Below are positions 41,125 through 53,195 of a stretch of DNA of 64,000 bases, piece by piece. Under the pieces are notes generated by a model that saw only the letters and a list, made by a program, of their open reading frames with translations, was not told where the DNA came from and searched no databases. The translations under genes were made by a program, and so were the position numbers. The DNA is from Haemonchus contortus (lineage: Eukaryota > Nematoda > Chromadorea > Rhabditida > Trichostrongylidae), in assembly GCA_000469685.2 (NCBI GenBank), contig LS997565.1, positions 13,835,922 to 13,899,921 of the forward strand. The letters run 5' to 3'. Numbering within the stretch: the first letter of the stretch is position 1; every line of letters begins with the position of its first letter.

Positions 41125-42268
41125 AACTACGAAGTAAAAGATTGGATAAGGACAATTATCGTTGTGACCTGACTCTCCCTACTGTAAGGAGCCTCCACTA
41201 GCTAAAATGCCCACGGGCTAACTGTGATAGAATGATAGGATAAAATAGCACTGCTCAGTCTTTTCACAGCATCCGTAGAGAATTTAAATTTAATTGAATT
41301 AAGTCTACCATCAATATTCTGATGGGTGCTGTGAAAAGATTGAGCCGTGCTTCAGTAGCAGTCTCTCTGAATGGGGTTGACTACAAGAGCATTTTAAAGT
41401 ATGCATGACGTCCCTACATACCTCTGAAGGTATTTTATTATTATTGCAAAATTTTTATACTTTATTATTCGCTGTACTTGTTACGATAGGAAAATTAGCT
41501 AAGAAGTTACTATTTTCAGAGGATGTTCAGGCTGTTCCGACATGGACGAACTCGATTTTGAAGGTCATTGCAGATCCTCGACCCCTCGTCTGCCAGTCCT
41601 CCATTTATACAAACTAACATGAAAAACTAGTTATGTCTACCTTCGAAGGACATAAATAGCTTTCAATGTTTGGGTCGTGTAATTGTTTTTTATTATATAA
41701 AATTGAGATATAATTGGCGAGTTGTTGTTGTTTTACGTTCTATTTCCTGTAATTTTGAAAAAGAGAAACTGGATTATGGAGCGCTCAGTTCTTCTCTTTT
41801 GTCATTTTTGTTTTTCTAGCCTGGTCTCTCCTTATTCGGCCCTATTCTACAGTCACTTATTACTGTGACGCTCCTTCAACTCTAATGAAAACAACTAAAC
41901 AGAGACATGGGCAATTAAATAAATAATCAAATAAGTAAACAGAATTGTTAACAAAAGTGAGGATTTTTAGTGTAAACGTCAGCTATCTAAAGCAAGATGC
42001 ACGACTAAAGAACACTTTATCACCCTTTGACCTCTGAATAGCTGCTGTTCGCTGACCTTCACGCTAACTATCTGCCACAAGGAATTACTTCTTTGGTTTG
42101 CGATCAACCGTGTTATCAGTCGGTTGACCCTCTCTTATCGATCAACAACTGTTGTGCCTACTCAGTAAACATTTTATACCAACGCTTTTTTTGGAAAATG
42201 CTGTTCCTGGAACATTTTGTGGAAGATTCTGGACTCTAAATTACTAATTATGAGTGTTTTAGTATATA
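41125..42268. other. No firm gene; possible last exon near 41521
   Basis: TTACTATTTTCAG at 41508-41520 is followed by an open stretch (DVQAVPTWTNSILKVIADPR) to a TAA near 41617. It could be a terminal exon, but no partner exon or family was identified. At 41256-41286 and 41320-41350 CAGTCTTTTCACAGCA and TGCTGTGAAAAGATTGA form a 15-bp inverted repeat. Confidence 0.35.
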
Positions 42269-42787
42269 CAGTAGCGCTCAAAAGTCTTCGGCGAATTGGT
42301 TCTTCAGCCGTGCTTTTCAGTCGTAACTCCTTTCCTACTGGATCTATTCATGCGAAATTTCTATATTTGGAGCGTGGGTGTATTGTGAATATTTACCACT
42401 ATTAACCTGCAGTCTGATCATATTCCAGAAATTCCAAAAAGCATGAACTCAGAATCGACTGAAAATACAGATGATGGTCATTCTAGAATCTCTATCCCTT
42501 TTATCATGTAAAAAGTGTACGAACGGTAACGCCGATCACAATAGATGAGAAAACCGCACATAAGGTGCGAATAAGTGCAGAGGTCAACAACTTTAGTTTT
42601 AGCAAAATCTGCTCCCGCAACAAACACCTTAATCTACCTGTGGATATTGCAGCTTCGCAGTCAAATAGTGTTGGGTAGGGTGAAATATGCTCTAGTTAAA
42701 CATATCCAAATTTTGCGCGATTTGGTCTACTAACAAAAAAGTTATGAAAGAAAGAGCGAATTCACCGAAGACTTTTGAGCGCTACTG
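42269..42787. mobile_element. 519-bp MITE, copy 2 (inverted relative to copy 1)
   Basis: Ends CAGTAGCGCTCAAAAGTCTT, with inverted partner at the right, flanked by TA at 42267-42268 and 42788-42789. Its interior aligns with 18834-19351 in reverse complement, including ATTGTGAATATTTACC and CAGTCTGATCAT. Confidence 0.88.
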
Positions 42788-43775
42788 TATGAAGCCACAA
42801 TTTGGTTAATTTCTGATTACTTACCCACATAATCAGATCTATATACATAGTAATCAAAAACACGTGAGCAGATAGAATCACGAGTTACTACTCTCTGCTG
42901 AGACTCCATTCTCGGAATACTGACTGAAAAGTCCGTCATTCAGAATCTTCGAGGCTTTTCCGGCTCCTACCATTCATCTTAATACGTTCCTACGGCAGTT
43001 CCGTTATCAATATCTCATTTAGGGACATATCGTTGTGGCTAACCGACCCATTGTTGATCTTATCTGAGGTTTGGGAGCCCTATGTAATGATGGCCCACTT
43101 TTATATTGGTATCGCTAGTATCCTTCGTAGTTTGACAACTTTTCTTGGTCCTCATTCCCGTTTATTTCCTCTTCTACTATCTCTTTCTACAATCATTCCA
43201 GCATGAGGTCTATACGAACAGATTTCTATACGAACAGATTGGGCGAGAGAGTTGCCCCCATCAAATCGCTATCGTAGTAGAAGATGAGTTTCAGGGGCAA
43301 TGGGCAATAGTGATGTGACACAGATCAACAAGCCTGCCATGAAGTTCGATCTCCCAGATGTTTACATTCATTAGTTAGGGAAGAAAAACAAAAACAATGG
43401 AAGACTAGAAATATCGATAGTCAGAAGACAAAAATCATGGTCAGCTCTCTGTGAACTCTCATCTCGAAACAGTTCTGCTTGTGCCAAGTTTAATCCTCCG
43501 TCAAGTTTGAAAAATGTTTATACTCTTTCCTGGTTTCGAAGAAGGCATTCGGGTCTTCTTTGTGCTACTCTATGAAAAACTGGCTTCGACATTTTGTGCT
43601 ATTGCAACCATTACTTAGGTGGCCTTGAAGGGGAACGATTTCGTTTCAGTAAATTCCAGTTCGATGGGCTATACATATACATTTGTTGGGGTCAAATGCG
43701 GGATAAGAATGCTCTATCAAGACATCACATTTGGCCTTTTTAGTGTGTGGTCGTACTTGTTAATTAGAACCGCTT
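42788..43775. other. No gene recognised
   Basis: AT-rich sequence. GGTTTCGAAGAAGGCATTCG at about 43537 faintly recalls a Penelope end but lacks the CTGAAGA box. Confidence 0.35.
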
Positions 43776-43979
43776 CAGATGGATTAACTTGCGACCCTTT
43801 AGAAATGAGGATGCAACTTCATACAAGTGGGCAATGTGCCCTTTGGATAAGCACAATAAGTTCTTTGCCGTTGAAGATTGCATAAATAAGGATGAAAACT
43901 TAGGAAGTCGCAAATTGGAGCTCTGCTTAGGGGATATGATTGCGTCTACCATGAAGAGGCTGAGCGCAAGATGGAGGGT
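43776..43979 (+). CDS. Orphan exon-like coding segment
   Basis: CCGCTTCAG is followed by an open stretch reading WINLRPFRNEDATSYKWAMC, PLDKHNKFFAVEDCINKDEN and LCLGDMIASTMKRLSARWR. It ends at a possible donor AGG/GTATAA. Composition and clean splice borders look like a real internal exon. I do not recognise the family and found no neighbour exon in phase. It could be the remnant of a gene broken up by SINE insertions, or part of a gene with long introns. Confidence 0.35.
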
Positions 43980-44260
43980 ATAATGCTTTGGCTTTGACCA
44001 ACCTCGTTTGTGGGATGTGCCTTTACGTTTGTGTTCCATTCAGGATCGTAGTAACGACTGGAGTTATTGAATAACTTACGGTGACAAAACGATGTAGAGT
44101 CAACGTTTTAGTCTTTTTAGATGAGACTATGTACCAAATAAGCGACTTCAGAATGAAGGGGGCTTGGTTGAATTGGCGTCGGTGCGATTTGATTACGACT
44201 CATATGCTTATTAGGGTGTGCACTACAGAACCTCAGACCATAAGAGTAAGATGAAGAGTA
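43980..44260. other. No gene recognised
   Basis: Short spacer before the compound SINE, no signature. Confidence 0.4.
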
Positions 44261-44829
44261 GAGGATAAAGCCTTTAGGTGTTGATCAATCCCGTCTAGGG
44301 AATCCCACAGTTGAGACCAACCAAGCCTTCCATACCTCCGAACAATTGGTACCAGGTTCGTCTAGGAGGATAAAAGCACTGACTTATACATCGACTGGCC
44401 CCTGCAAGTCTTATATAGGTCACCTACGCATTCAATATGCCGCCATCCTGATTGGAAGGTAAATGCGGGGCGCATCCCTCAGACAGGATTGAATAACGCC
44501 TAATGACTATACCCTTTCAATGTAATGGCAATTACACTCATCCCTCATGACTTACCAGAAGCAGTGAACGTCACGGCTGGGTACAGCAAGGACCAGCTCC
44601 GAATCCTTACCTATTCCATAATCACTGGATGCTATATGGATAAAGGATGATGTGTGGTCTATTCAATGATTTGCGGTGGCCAGTCGATGTACAAGTCAGT
44701 GCTTTATATAACAATTAACCTCAGAGGGATGGAAGGCTTGGTCCAGTAAGGCGGGTATCGATCCGGGACTCGAATTGTGACCGTGCGTGTGAGATAGAGC
44801 GCCACTTGACACTACACCACCTTGCCCTT
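44261..44829. repeat. Compound inverted SINE pair with linker, copy 2
   Basis: A minus SINE tail (44261-44300) is followed by a plus SINE (44301-44513), the linker (44514-44632; CATGACTTACCAGAAGCAGT, TACAGCAAGGACCAGC) and a minus SINE (44633-44829). The last head reads, in complement, AAGGTGGTGTAGTGTCAAGT and ATTCGAGTCCCGGATCG. Confidence 0.82.
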
Positions 44830-45387
44830 CAACAGTGAGATAGATACAGAAAAATGAAAACAGAAGCTTGGACTTAAATTATTCAAAGCAAATTCAGTAC
44901 CCATTGAAAGTGGGAGCCTTGTACTCTAGGGCATCATTGACTGTACCGAGCCTAGCGACAATACGATTTGCCATTAATTCAATGATTGCTTTCTCGCTAC
45001 TTTCTCACGTAAAATACCAAAGCGTAATCAAGCACAGCCATTCGTCTGTCAAGTTCTTTGCCGGAAACTTTTGAAATCACTGGACATCACTTTCGTCTAC
45101 TTGAGCCAGCTTTGGCTGATCGGCTACCATCTGGCTATATTTGTAATCATTCCAATAACGATGAGAATATTCGATTGTCAAGAACTTGCCAATGACGGAG
45201 GATTGGATTCATACATGAACTGAACTTTTGAAGTCGTCTTCAGTACGACCTCCTCACATACGTATTGAAAAGATACTAGAGCATCTGGACTAATGACATT
45301 CGGCATAATGATCTGCTCTTCCTTTTTCAACTGTTGCAGGTGATCATCTCATACAAGTCCTTTTTATTGAATTAATCGATGAGTACC
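44830..45387. other. No gene recognised
   Basis: No convincing exon. A 68-codon frame at 44868 has no family features. Confidence 0.35.
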
Positions 45388-45681
45388 GGATAAAGTCTTC
45401 GGACGTTAACCATTTCCGTCTGGAGGATGCGCCCTCATTGGACTTGCATTCAGAATCGTAGTGACGGATTGAATATGTGACCTATATAAAGACTTACGGT
45501 TGCCAACCGATGCACCGATGCCAACCGAGCCGGCTCTTTTACCCCTCTGAACGAGCTCGGCACCAATTGTCCCCGAAGGGATGGAAGGCTTGAGTGGTCT
45601 AAGCGGATACCGATACGGGAGTAGAACTCGTGACCTTGCATGTGTGGTAGTCTTCACTTGCCACTACTCCACTTCAACCCT
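45388..45681 (-). repeat. SINE, full-length, 150 bp upstream of semo-1
   Basis: GGATAAAGTCTTCGGACGTT at the left, GAACTCGTGACCTTGCATGT and GCCACTACTCCACTTCAACC at the right, so minus orientation. It carries a 30-bp internal duplication (CCAACCGATGCACCGATGCC). Confidence 0.85.
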
Positions 45682-45820
45682 ACATGTGACAAATATAAGC
45701 TTTAAATACCTTATTGCTTGTAAACGTATATTTTACTATTTTATTCACCCTGTTCTTCAGTTTTGCATAGCATAAACATTCATGTGTACCTCGAATATAT
45801 TTGAGGAAAAACCTGACTTT

Positions 45821-45829
45821 CCTTTTTAG
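45821..45829 (+). promoter_or_regulatory. Probable trans-splice acceptor of semo-1
   Basis: CCTTTTTAG ends 1 nt before the start codon at 45831, the usual spacing for nematode spliced-leader addition. Confidence 0.5.
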
Positions 45830-45830
45830 A

Positions 45831-48800
45831 ATGAGCCATACCAAGCCGAAGTGTTGTGGTCCTGGCTACGCTAGTCCACAAGAAGCAATCAAAGGACCTC
45901 GAGAAAAGGTAGGCGATCGAATAAGTTCTTCTCTCAAGTAACCATCGAGTTCTACCGTGTGCGCCTTGCATATGTATGATTCATATGCATATGACCTTTT
46001 GGCTTTTCTTTCTTATTTCTCCCTGGTTTATGAGGCCTTTCCGTTACCATCACAGTTTGCATGCCGGGATTGCACTAAAAAAAGACTGAATTCAAAATCA
46101 TTGTGCAGAGCATACGCTCTGTGGCCTGACTGTATGCTATGGTGTGGGCTATAGATTCATCCCAGGGAAACGTTAGAAACCGTTTCTATCGCGAACTGCG
46201 CTCCTAAGTTTGAGAAGCAATTTCCAACACGAATCGTTCCTTCTGAAGTTTGTAGTCCCAAGTGAAAATGGGAATGGTTCTGAACTTCTCGATAAGGAAT
46301 TTGTGAAGAAGGATGTTGAACAGGAGCGTGGTTTTGGCATGGAGACGTTGCGATAGTCCCCATGAGGACCGAGAAAGAGGAAAACTTTCAAACGGGATAA
46401 TTTTGTGTAGAGGGGTTGCTAGTCAAGCCATTCTTACAGCAGTACGATTTCTCTCGTATGATCTTTCTACATTCTATCCTTTTCAGATATTATTCACCAC
46501 CTGTGCCAACACCGATGACACCAAAGAAGATATGTTGGCAGCTGTAGACGTCGACCCGAACAGTGAAACGTTCTGCAAAGTGAGCCATTTTTTATTTAAT
46601 ATTAGAAGAAAACGTGCTGCTTTTTGCCTGTTGAAGCTTATCGGACGTTCTCTCCAGAATTGTTGAGTGGAAAACTGAGAGCATTTGGGCCATGCTACTA
46701 AAGTGGGTCGGTCTAGTCGGGTCCACTGGGTCACCTATTCCAGTAATGTAGGTTGCCAGTCTCCACTGCGTGGAAAGGCGATACATGGGTAATCCTGCAG
46801 AAATGGGTTCTGGGGATCCTGAATACGGTAATGCAGGTGGTGTCGTAGTCAATTCAACATAAACACATCCGCTAGCGTGGCGTAGTCCCATAGACTGGGA
46901 AATTTCATATGCCTTGGTTTTTTCATCAGCACTGCCGTTATCCGATCTGTTTTCCGGAAAATCACTTCGTTTCCTTCCCGTTCCAGGTGGTTTCCCGAGT
47001 TGTATTCCCGTACAAGGGTGATGAAGTACACCATACAGGCTGGAACGCATGTTCATCTTGTCATGGTGACCCGTCTGCAAAAAGGTAAGCCAGGCTCAAC
47101 ACTGTAACTATATGGGTGACTGCTTTGTTATAGGAGCCATCTAGTGCTACCATGCCTGAACTCGAGTCGTATTTACATTGTCAACGTTGAGAACGAAAGG
47201 AATATTCGTCTAGTGAAGGTTCGTTTCAGAACTACCTAACGGGAAATTCCTAACGGAGCAAATGAAATCTTTCTCTGGGCTGAATCAGAATTAGCTTTTT
47301 TCAATAATCTGTTTCAGGCTATCGAACCCGGGCAACTTCATAAACAAGGAGTTTCTTTTCCACATACTTCCCATTGTCTAGCCGATGGAAATATCATGAT
47401 CAGTACGTTGGGAGATGAAAACGGAAATCATAAAGGTAATTTTAGGTATAATTAAGAGCAAGGTACGTTCTCGTTCAAATTATGCTCAGTGAAAACGATG
47501 CGTATTGATTTGTGATGAATCTCGGTTCTTAGTGTGCACCCTCTCTCACTACCACACGGTCCCAATAGGTATTCATCTATTAGACCTACCACACATATGG
47601 TTGCAGGTGGGTCTTTACACTCCATAGGTATCGACTATTACTTCACAGGAGGCTAGTTTGTACCGGTCTCAATTGGGAGGATCGAATACTGACTTGCGCC
47701 TCTCCTCATTGTGGGCCAAAATGCCACCAATGCGCCTAGGCACCTACGAATGTCCTTCATATGAGGGACTTGAACCATTTGGTCATTTGGTTTTCTCACA
47801 GAAGAGGATGAGCTAATCATTAGTGAAGCTATGCGACTAGTAACTTACACATCTGTTCTGACAGTTATGAATAACCGGGCTAACACCTCACCGCAAATCC
47901 TATGCGTAAAAGACGTGTAGGTGGTAAGCCTCTCGAAATTCGTTCGTTTCAGGCAATTTTCTTCTACTTGATGGTCAGACATTCGAGCCGAAAGGATGCT
48001 GGCTTCATCCCAAATTCAGTGTTCCCTTCAACTATGACTTTTGGTATCAACCCCGCCGAGATGTAATGATATCTACTGAATGGGGTACACCCAATTTAAT
48101 CAAGCAAGGTTTCAATCCCAAAAATGTTGAAGAAGGTAAGTACTGATTATACATATCTCTACAATCAGAAATCATTCATAATGAAAGAACTCCACCATGA
48201 AAGTTCCGGATAGTCGGAGCTTCATCCATACCCACACTGTACCACAAGGCAGTTATGAACAAGAGGATTAGCTAGGATATCTGAGTTGGAAGTTACTGTC
48301 GAGTCTGCCTTCATGGCTGCAAATCCCGGATCGACATCCGCCTATACCATGCAAGCCTCTCGGGAGACCACCCCAGCCCGCTATATAGGTCGCATACGCT
48401 TTTGCACGCCACTACTTTCCCAAAGGGGAGTCAGCGGGTGCATCCTTTGACGGGATTGATTAAGGCCGACGGATTTCCAAGAATTTATCGTTTTGATTTT
48501 ATTCCATTTTCTGAACTTTGCTTGGAGTAAGCCTTTAAGTTTTTGAGAGCGATTTTTTGCTTATTTTCGATTGGTCCTGGAGAACGCAATGAGGAGCATC
48601 GCGGGTAGTCAAAACGTTTTTTTCATAAAAACTCCATCAGCTCCCTTTCTACCACGAATTTTGCGCTGGCCTGTTCCGTTCCACTCCTTCGTATCCACCG
48701 TACTTAGTCGTTTCTGAAGTAATTTATTTTAACATTGATTTCGTTTGGATAATTCATATAGTTGTTCAGGAGAGTATGGGCACTCTGTGCATGTTTTCAA

Positions 48801-51686
48801 GTGGTCAACACACGAAAAGCTTCAAACAATCGATCTTCCTTTGCCTGAAGGAGCACTTCCGCTCGAAGTCAGGTTTGTCTAGCTGGTTGTTTTTTGAATT
48901 CACCTTCTTCGTGTTATAGTGAATCTTTGAAAAATGTTTTCAGATTCCTCCACGAACCTACTAGTCCATACGCTTTCGCAGGAGCTGCTCTCGGTTCATC
49001 TATTTTCCTTTTCCGTCCTACTAGTGTTAGTTGCTTTTGGTTATGTAATCGTACCATACGTGGCACTGGCAGGTCGGAAAAAGGCCTAGATAGGACGTTA
49101 TAAGGGCTCAGAGATTGTAACGGTGGAGTGCCACACACACACAGAGGACGAGTTTCAGCGGCGTTGCAGAGGCTGCATCACTTAACAGGAGGACCCACGT
49201 AGGGAGTTCAAACAATTTGTCACGACCCATGGCGACAGTGGGAGGAAGTTATGGACAAATTTGGTTTGGTGTGGTCAGCTCTTGGCCCATTTCTTGATTC
49301 TTGACAAATCTGTCCGTACCGTATCGACCTGATATGCAAAAACCACACGATTTGGATCTTATCAGATGTAATTCAGACAAAAGCTTTCCAATAGATTCGA
49401 GATAGTATGTAGACGATAAACAAGATATTGTAAATCGCGTGGTCATTGCTCCCGGGTCAAGACGATCGACGACTGTGAACTATGATTAAACGGAAAATTA
49501 ACCCGAACTGTAGAAAAGGCGATGACTAGCGAGAATGAGTAGAAATAGAAGTCTTCACTGAACTCGCTCTTGGAAATTTTTTATCACATGGCCAATGAGA
49601 AATTCAGAAAAGCTGTTTGTTTTCAGGATGGCGCAATGTATGAAGCAAAATGTGTTGCGAAAGTGCCGTCGAAAAAGGTCGGTTTATGATGCAGTAAAGT
49701 CGTGCTTTATTTCCAAAAAAAGGGACTATGTCTTTCTGAGACCAGATTATCCTATACTTAACTTGGATTTGATAATTTTTAGTTTTTATTTGCAAATGTA
49801 TCACCTTTTCTCTCTTGAAAACGCACAGGCCCATTCCTTTGGCGTACCCACAGGGTTACATATGGCTGAGAAGATGTGGCATTCAAGTTGCAGAACAGTG
49901 GCAGTCATTTTGAAAAGTTGAAGCAACGGAAGGATAAAGTCTTCCGACGTTAATCAATCCCATTTGGTAGATGCGCCCCGCACTCCACTCTTATTCAGAA
50001 TCGTAATGCCATTTTGAATGCTTATGTGGCCTGCATAATGACGTGCGGTAGCCAGCCGATGTACAAGTCAGTGCTTTTATCCTCCAAGACCAGTCTAGTA
50101 TCAATTTATCGATCCAGAGGGATAGACGGTTGACTGGCCTAGGCGGATCCAGGATTTCAACACGTGACCATGCGTGTGAGATATTGAGCCACTTGATACT
50201 ACCCCACCCCCGCCCCGAACTGCCGACCGTACTCACAAATCATTTTGTTTTCAACTCTTCACTATACCATCGACATCATTTCAGGTGGAAGGCTGGTTGT
50301 TACCGGAAATGCCATCTCTAATCACCGACATTATCATTTCGATGGACGACAAATATCTTTACGTCTCAAACTGGATTCATGGTGATATTCGACAGTACGA
50401 TATCACTAATCCTGAGAATATTCGCTTGAACTCGCAGGTTGGTCCGTATCAGTCACATCGGAAAGAAACGACGAGATGATTGTCGCTCCATTACTCGTTT
50501 GAATCATTCAATAGATGGGGTGGGGGGGGGGGTCGCTGGACAAATCAAGGCTCGTGTTTTTCGACACAAGTATGGTACTAAATTGTCCCCCCCCCCCCAT
50601 TGGTAAGTGGGAGAGCGAGGAGCGGGCAACATGGGAAATTTTCAATTTGGTCTCCGCCCAGGATCACAACGCCTGTTCTTGCCATATTACCTTGTAGCAT
50701 TTCTTTTTTGGTAATGTAATGAAGAGTATAGCAGCATATCTGGCTCAATCAGTGGCATCGATACGCTGTAGATAGGCTTAAAGAAATCACTTCTGTTCGC
50801 CTGCTTATAACAATGACCTTTTCAGTAGATACCTCATTTACAGACAAAGGAGGAAAAATAAAGCCACGGGCTCCGATCACCCCTCTATGCCCACACATTG
50901 GACTCCATTCAAATCCGTAGGGGCGTTTTGGATGCTTATGTGGCCTATACAATGATTTGCTGAGCCAGCCAATGTAGAAGTCAGTGCTTTCCTCCACCCA
51001 GCGAAGGTGGTCCCAGTTCACCGGCTCTGGAGAGACAGGTGCTTGATTAGCCAGTAAGGGGTACCAATGAAGGAAAAAAAGAAAAAAAGAAAAAGATAGA
51101 GCCCACCAAATGTCTAATGTCGATGTCATGTGTGACATTGCCAGATATGTTAGAAGCCTATTTAGATCTTTCTCGGAGGAAGCATTCATACCGAAACTGG
51201 TGTGAAGATCATTCATGATGAAGAGCTGAAGGTTGGTTTGCTCTTTTCAAAGCGTATGTGTAAAACACTCAGACATGCCTACCCCTTGAACTGAGTCTCT
51301 GATATTTCAGGTAGCACCTCCCGCACGATATGTGAAGGGGAAACGTGTCGAGGGAGGTCCACAAATGCTACAACTCAGCCTTGATGGGAAACGTCTCTAT
51401 GTAACGACGTCCCTTTACAGAAAATGGGATGAACAGTTCTATCCGAATCTGTTGAAGTTTGTGCTAATCATTTTTTGTATCATTCATTCCTTCGCTCGAT
51501 CAATCCACTATGGTGAAAGTTTCCAGAAGTGGAGCGGTGATGCTTTTGGTTCATATTGGAGAGGACGGTAAAATGACCCTCAATGAAGATTTTCTCGTGG
51601 ACTTTGGAGAACTTGAAGGAGGTCCATATCTTGCTCATGAAATGCGCTATCCTGGTGGAGACTGTACATCCGATATTTGGATATAA
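45831..51686 (+). CDS. semo-1: Selenium-binding protein / methanethiol oxidase
   Basis: Thirteen exons join without a break: 45831-45908, 46487-46579, 46987-47084, 47134-47218, 47318-47435, 47953-48135, 48770-48872, 48944-49025, 49627-49677, 50285-50437, 51166-51231, 51311-51456 and 51527-51686. All phases agree, and the 471-residue product is one short of human SELENBP1 (472). Signatures in order: [49 protein letters not shown] (conserved CxxC-like cysteines), [80 protein letters not shown] and the C-terminal [16 protein letters not shown]. The family converts methanethiol to H2S, H2O2 and formaldehyde in the cytosol; SEMO-1 is the C. elegans enzyme. Introns 6, 9 and 10 contain SINEs, and intron 10 a G/C-tract pair. 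Nothing suggests inactivation. Confidence 0.97.
48288..48478 (+). repeat. SINE in semo-1 intron 6
   Basis: Diverged plus copy: AAATCCCGGATCGACATCCG, CTATATAGGTCGCATACGC and TTTGACGGGATTGATTAAGG. About 100 bp of the middle is missing. Confidence 0.75.
49929..50216 (-). repeat. SINE, full-length, in semo-1 intron 9
   Basis: AAGGATAAAGTCTTCCGACG, TACAAGTCAGTGCTTTTATC, ACGTGACCATGCGTGTGAG and ATACTACCCCACCCCCGCCC. It ends 69 bp before exon 10 and lies antisense to the gene. Confidence 0.85.
50517..50598. repeat. Facing poly-G and poly-C tracts in semo-1 intron 10
   Basis: GGGG-T-G11 at 50517-50532 is followed 54 nt later by 12 C at 50587-50598. The two runs can pair into a G:C stem in the pre-mRNA, closing a loop of about 54 nt. 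Confidence 0.8.
50865..51060 (-). repeat. SINE fragment in semo-1 intron 10
   Basis: Minus orientation: GGATGCTTATGTGGCCTATA and TAGAAGTCAGTGCTTTCCTC. It ends near the GCTTGATTAGCCAGTAAGG head-proximal part. Tail and head are degraded. Confidence 0.7.
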
Positions 51687-51871
51687 TTTTTGTATGTGAA
51701 GCTGTTTTTAGCAAATGTTTCGGAAAGATTTTTTACCAAGCAGTCCATAAAATGAGCGTTCACTCGTTAACAAATTCTATCACTCCCTAACCAACTGTAA
51801 AATAAATAAAATTATTTTCATCCCAGTAATTACTTTTCAGCTTTGGGATTAAATGTGATCGATTCAAAATA

Positions 51872-52165
51872 AATGATAAAGTCTTAAGTCCTCTGGTGTT
51901 AACCGTTCTCGTCTTAAGAATGCGCCTCGCATGTGACTTCGATTTGAAATTGTTGTGGAATTCAAAATGAGTGTGCAGCCTATGCAATTGCTTGCGGTAG
52001 CCAGCGAATGTACAAGTCAGAGCTTCTATTATCCATGAAAAAAGTGCTCGAGTTTATTGAAAGTCGAATCAGGACACAGCTGTATGAGCTGGAGGACGAA
52101 AGGGGTAGCGTCAGGGAGATTTATCGCAGGACTCGATCCTAGAACCGTAGCGTGTACAGGCTATT
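51872..52165 (-). repeat. SINE between semo-1 and the channel gene
   Basis: AATGATAAAGTCTTAAGTCC, GTACAAGTCAGAGCTTCTAT and the head GGACTCGATCCTAGAACCGT. It occupies half of the 612-bp gap between the two convergent genes. Confidence 0.75.
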
Positions 52166-52860
52166 ATCTGCCTCTGCTATACTTATCTCATTTGTTTCAT
52201 TTTTTTTGTATCTTTAGCTATTTTTGCTTAGGAGTGAGCCATTCGGGTAGCACGATCAATGAGTAAACATATTAGGTTTATTGTTTATATTCGTTTTTTC
52301 ACAATATAAGCACTAGAAAGTTGACAAGATTTGCAAGTTCAAAAAGGATAAGGAAGGCTATATTCACTGGATTTAAGCGGAATGTCTTCTCATCACTGGT
52401 CTCTTCTCTGAAAGAAAAATCTTGTCGAAATCATATTGCACTGCCAAGATTATTCGCAATTTCGAGACCTACCCGTCGCCCTTCTCTCCTTTAACTTCTG
52501 AGCGGAAACACGAGGGCAGTGGTAGGTAAGGCAGAAGTAGGACAGTGAGCAATGAAGCAGTTATGAGCGCCAGATTAACCACAACGTAGATACCTGTAGA
52601 ATCAGCATGAGTTTCATAGTCGGCGGTTGTTTTCGGACTTTGCAGGAGACTTATGCAACATACTGTTGATGTAGTATACTGCTTACCTATTTTTGGTAAC
52701 TCGTCAACTTTGGGCAAAACATTGGCAAGAATTCCAAGAATGAAAGTCAGAGACATAATATTGGTGAGAGCCATACCCAACTGGAAAACGTGTGAATACA
52801 ATTAATTGAATAATTAAGCATTGCATCAAAAAGACAATAAAAATTCTAAAAAGTCTGAAG

Positions 52861-53195
52861 GGTAAAGCCTTTTGACCCCAGTCGTTGGATGCAACCGGCA
52901 CTCGACCTCCACTCAATATGCAGTGCCTTTTTAATGGACATGTGGCCAATACAAAGAATAGCGGTGGGTGGCCAGCTGATCTACAAGCCAATGCTTCTTC
53001 CTCACAGATGAGTCTGGTAGCCAGCTGGTGTACGAACCAGTGCTTTCATTCTCCCAGACTGGTCTGGCGAGCGTGGTACCAATCAGCCGACTTCAAAAAG
53101 TAGAGGGTTTTATTGGCATGGCCATGTTCTGACCCAGGACATCCCAGGAGTGATCATCTGATGGTGTGCCTGATTGCTACTACACCACCCTCGCA
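52861..53195 (-). repeat. SINE in channel A intron between TM1 and TM2 exons
   Basis: GGTAAAGCCTTTTGACCCCA, CTGGTAGCCAGCTGGTGTAC (a local duplication) and TGCTACTACACCACCCTCGC. A copy at the same distance from the same exon occurs in paralogue B (62010-62275). Confidence 0.82.
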
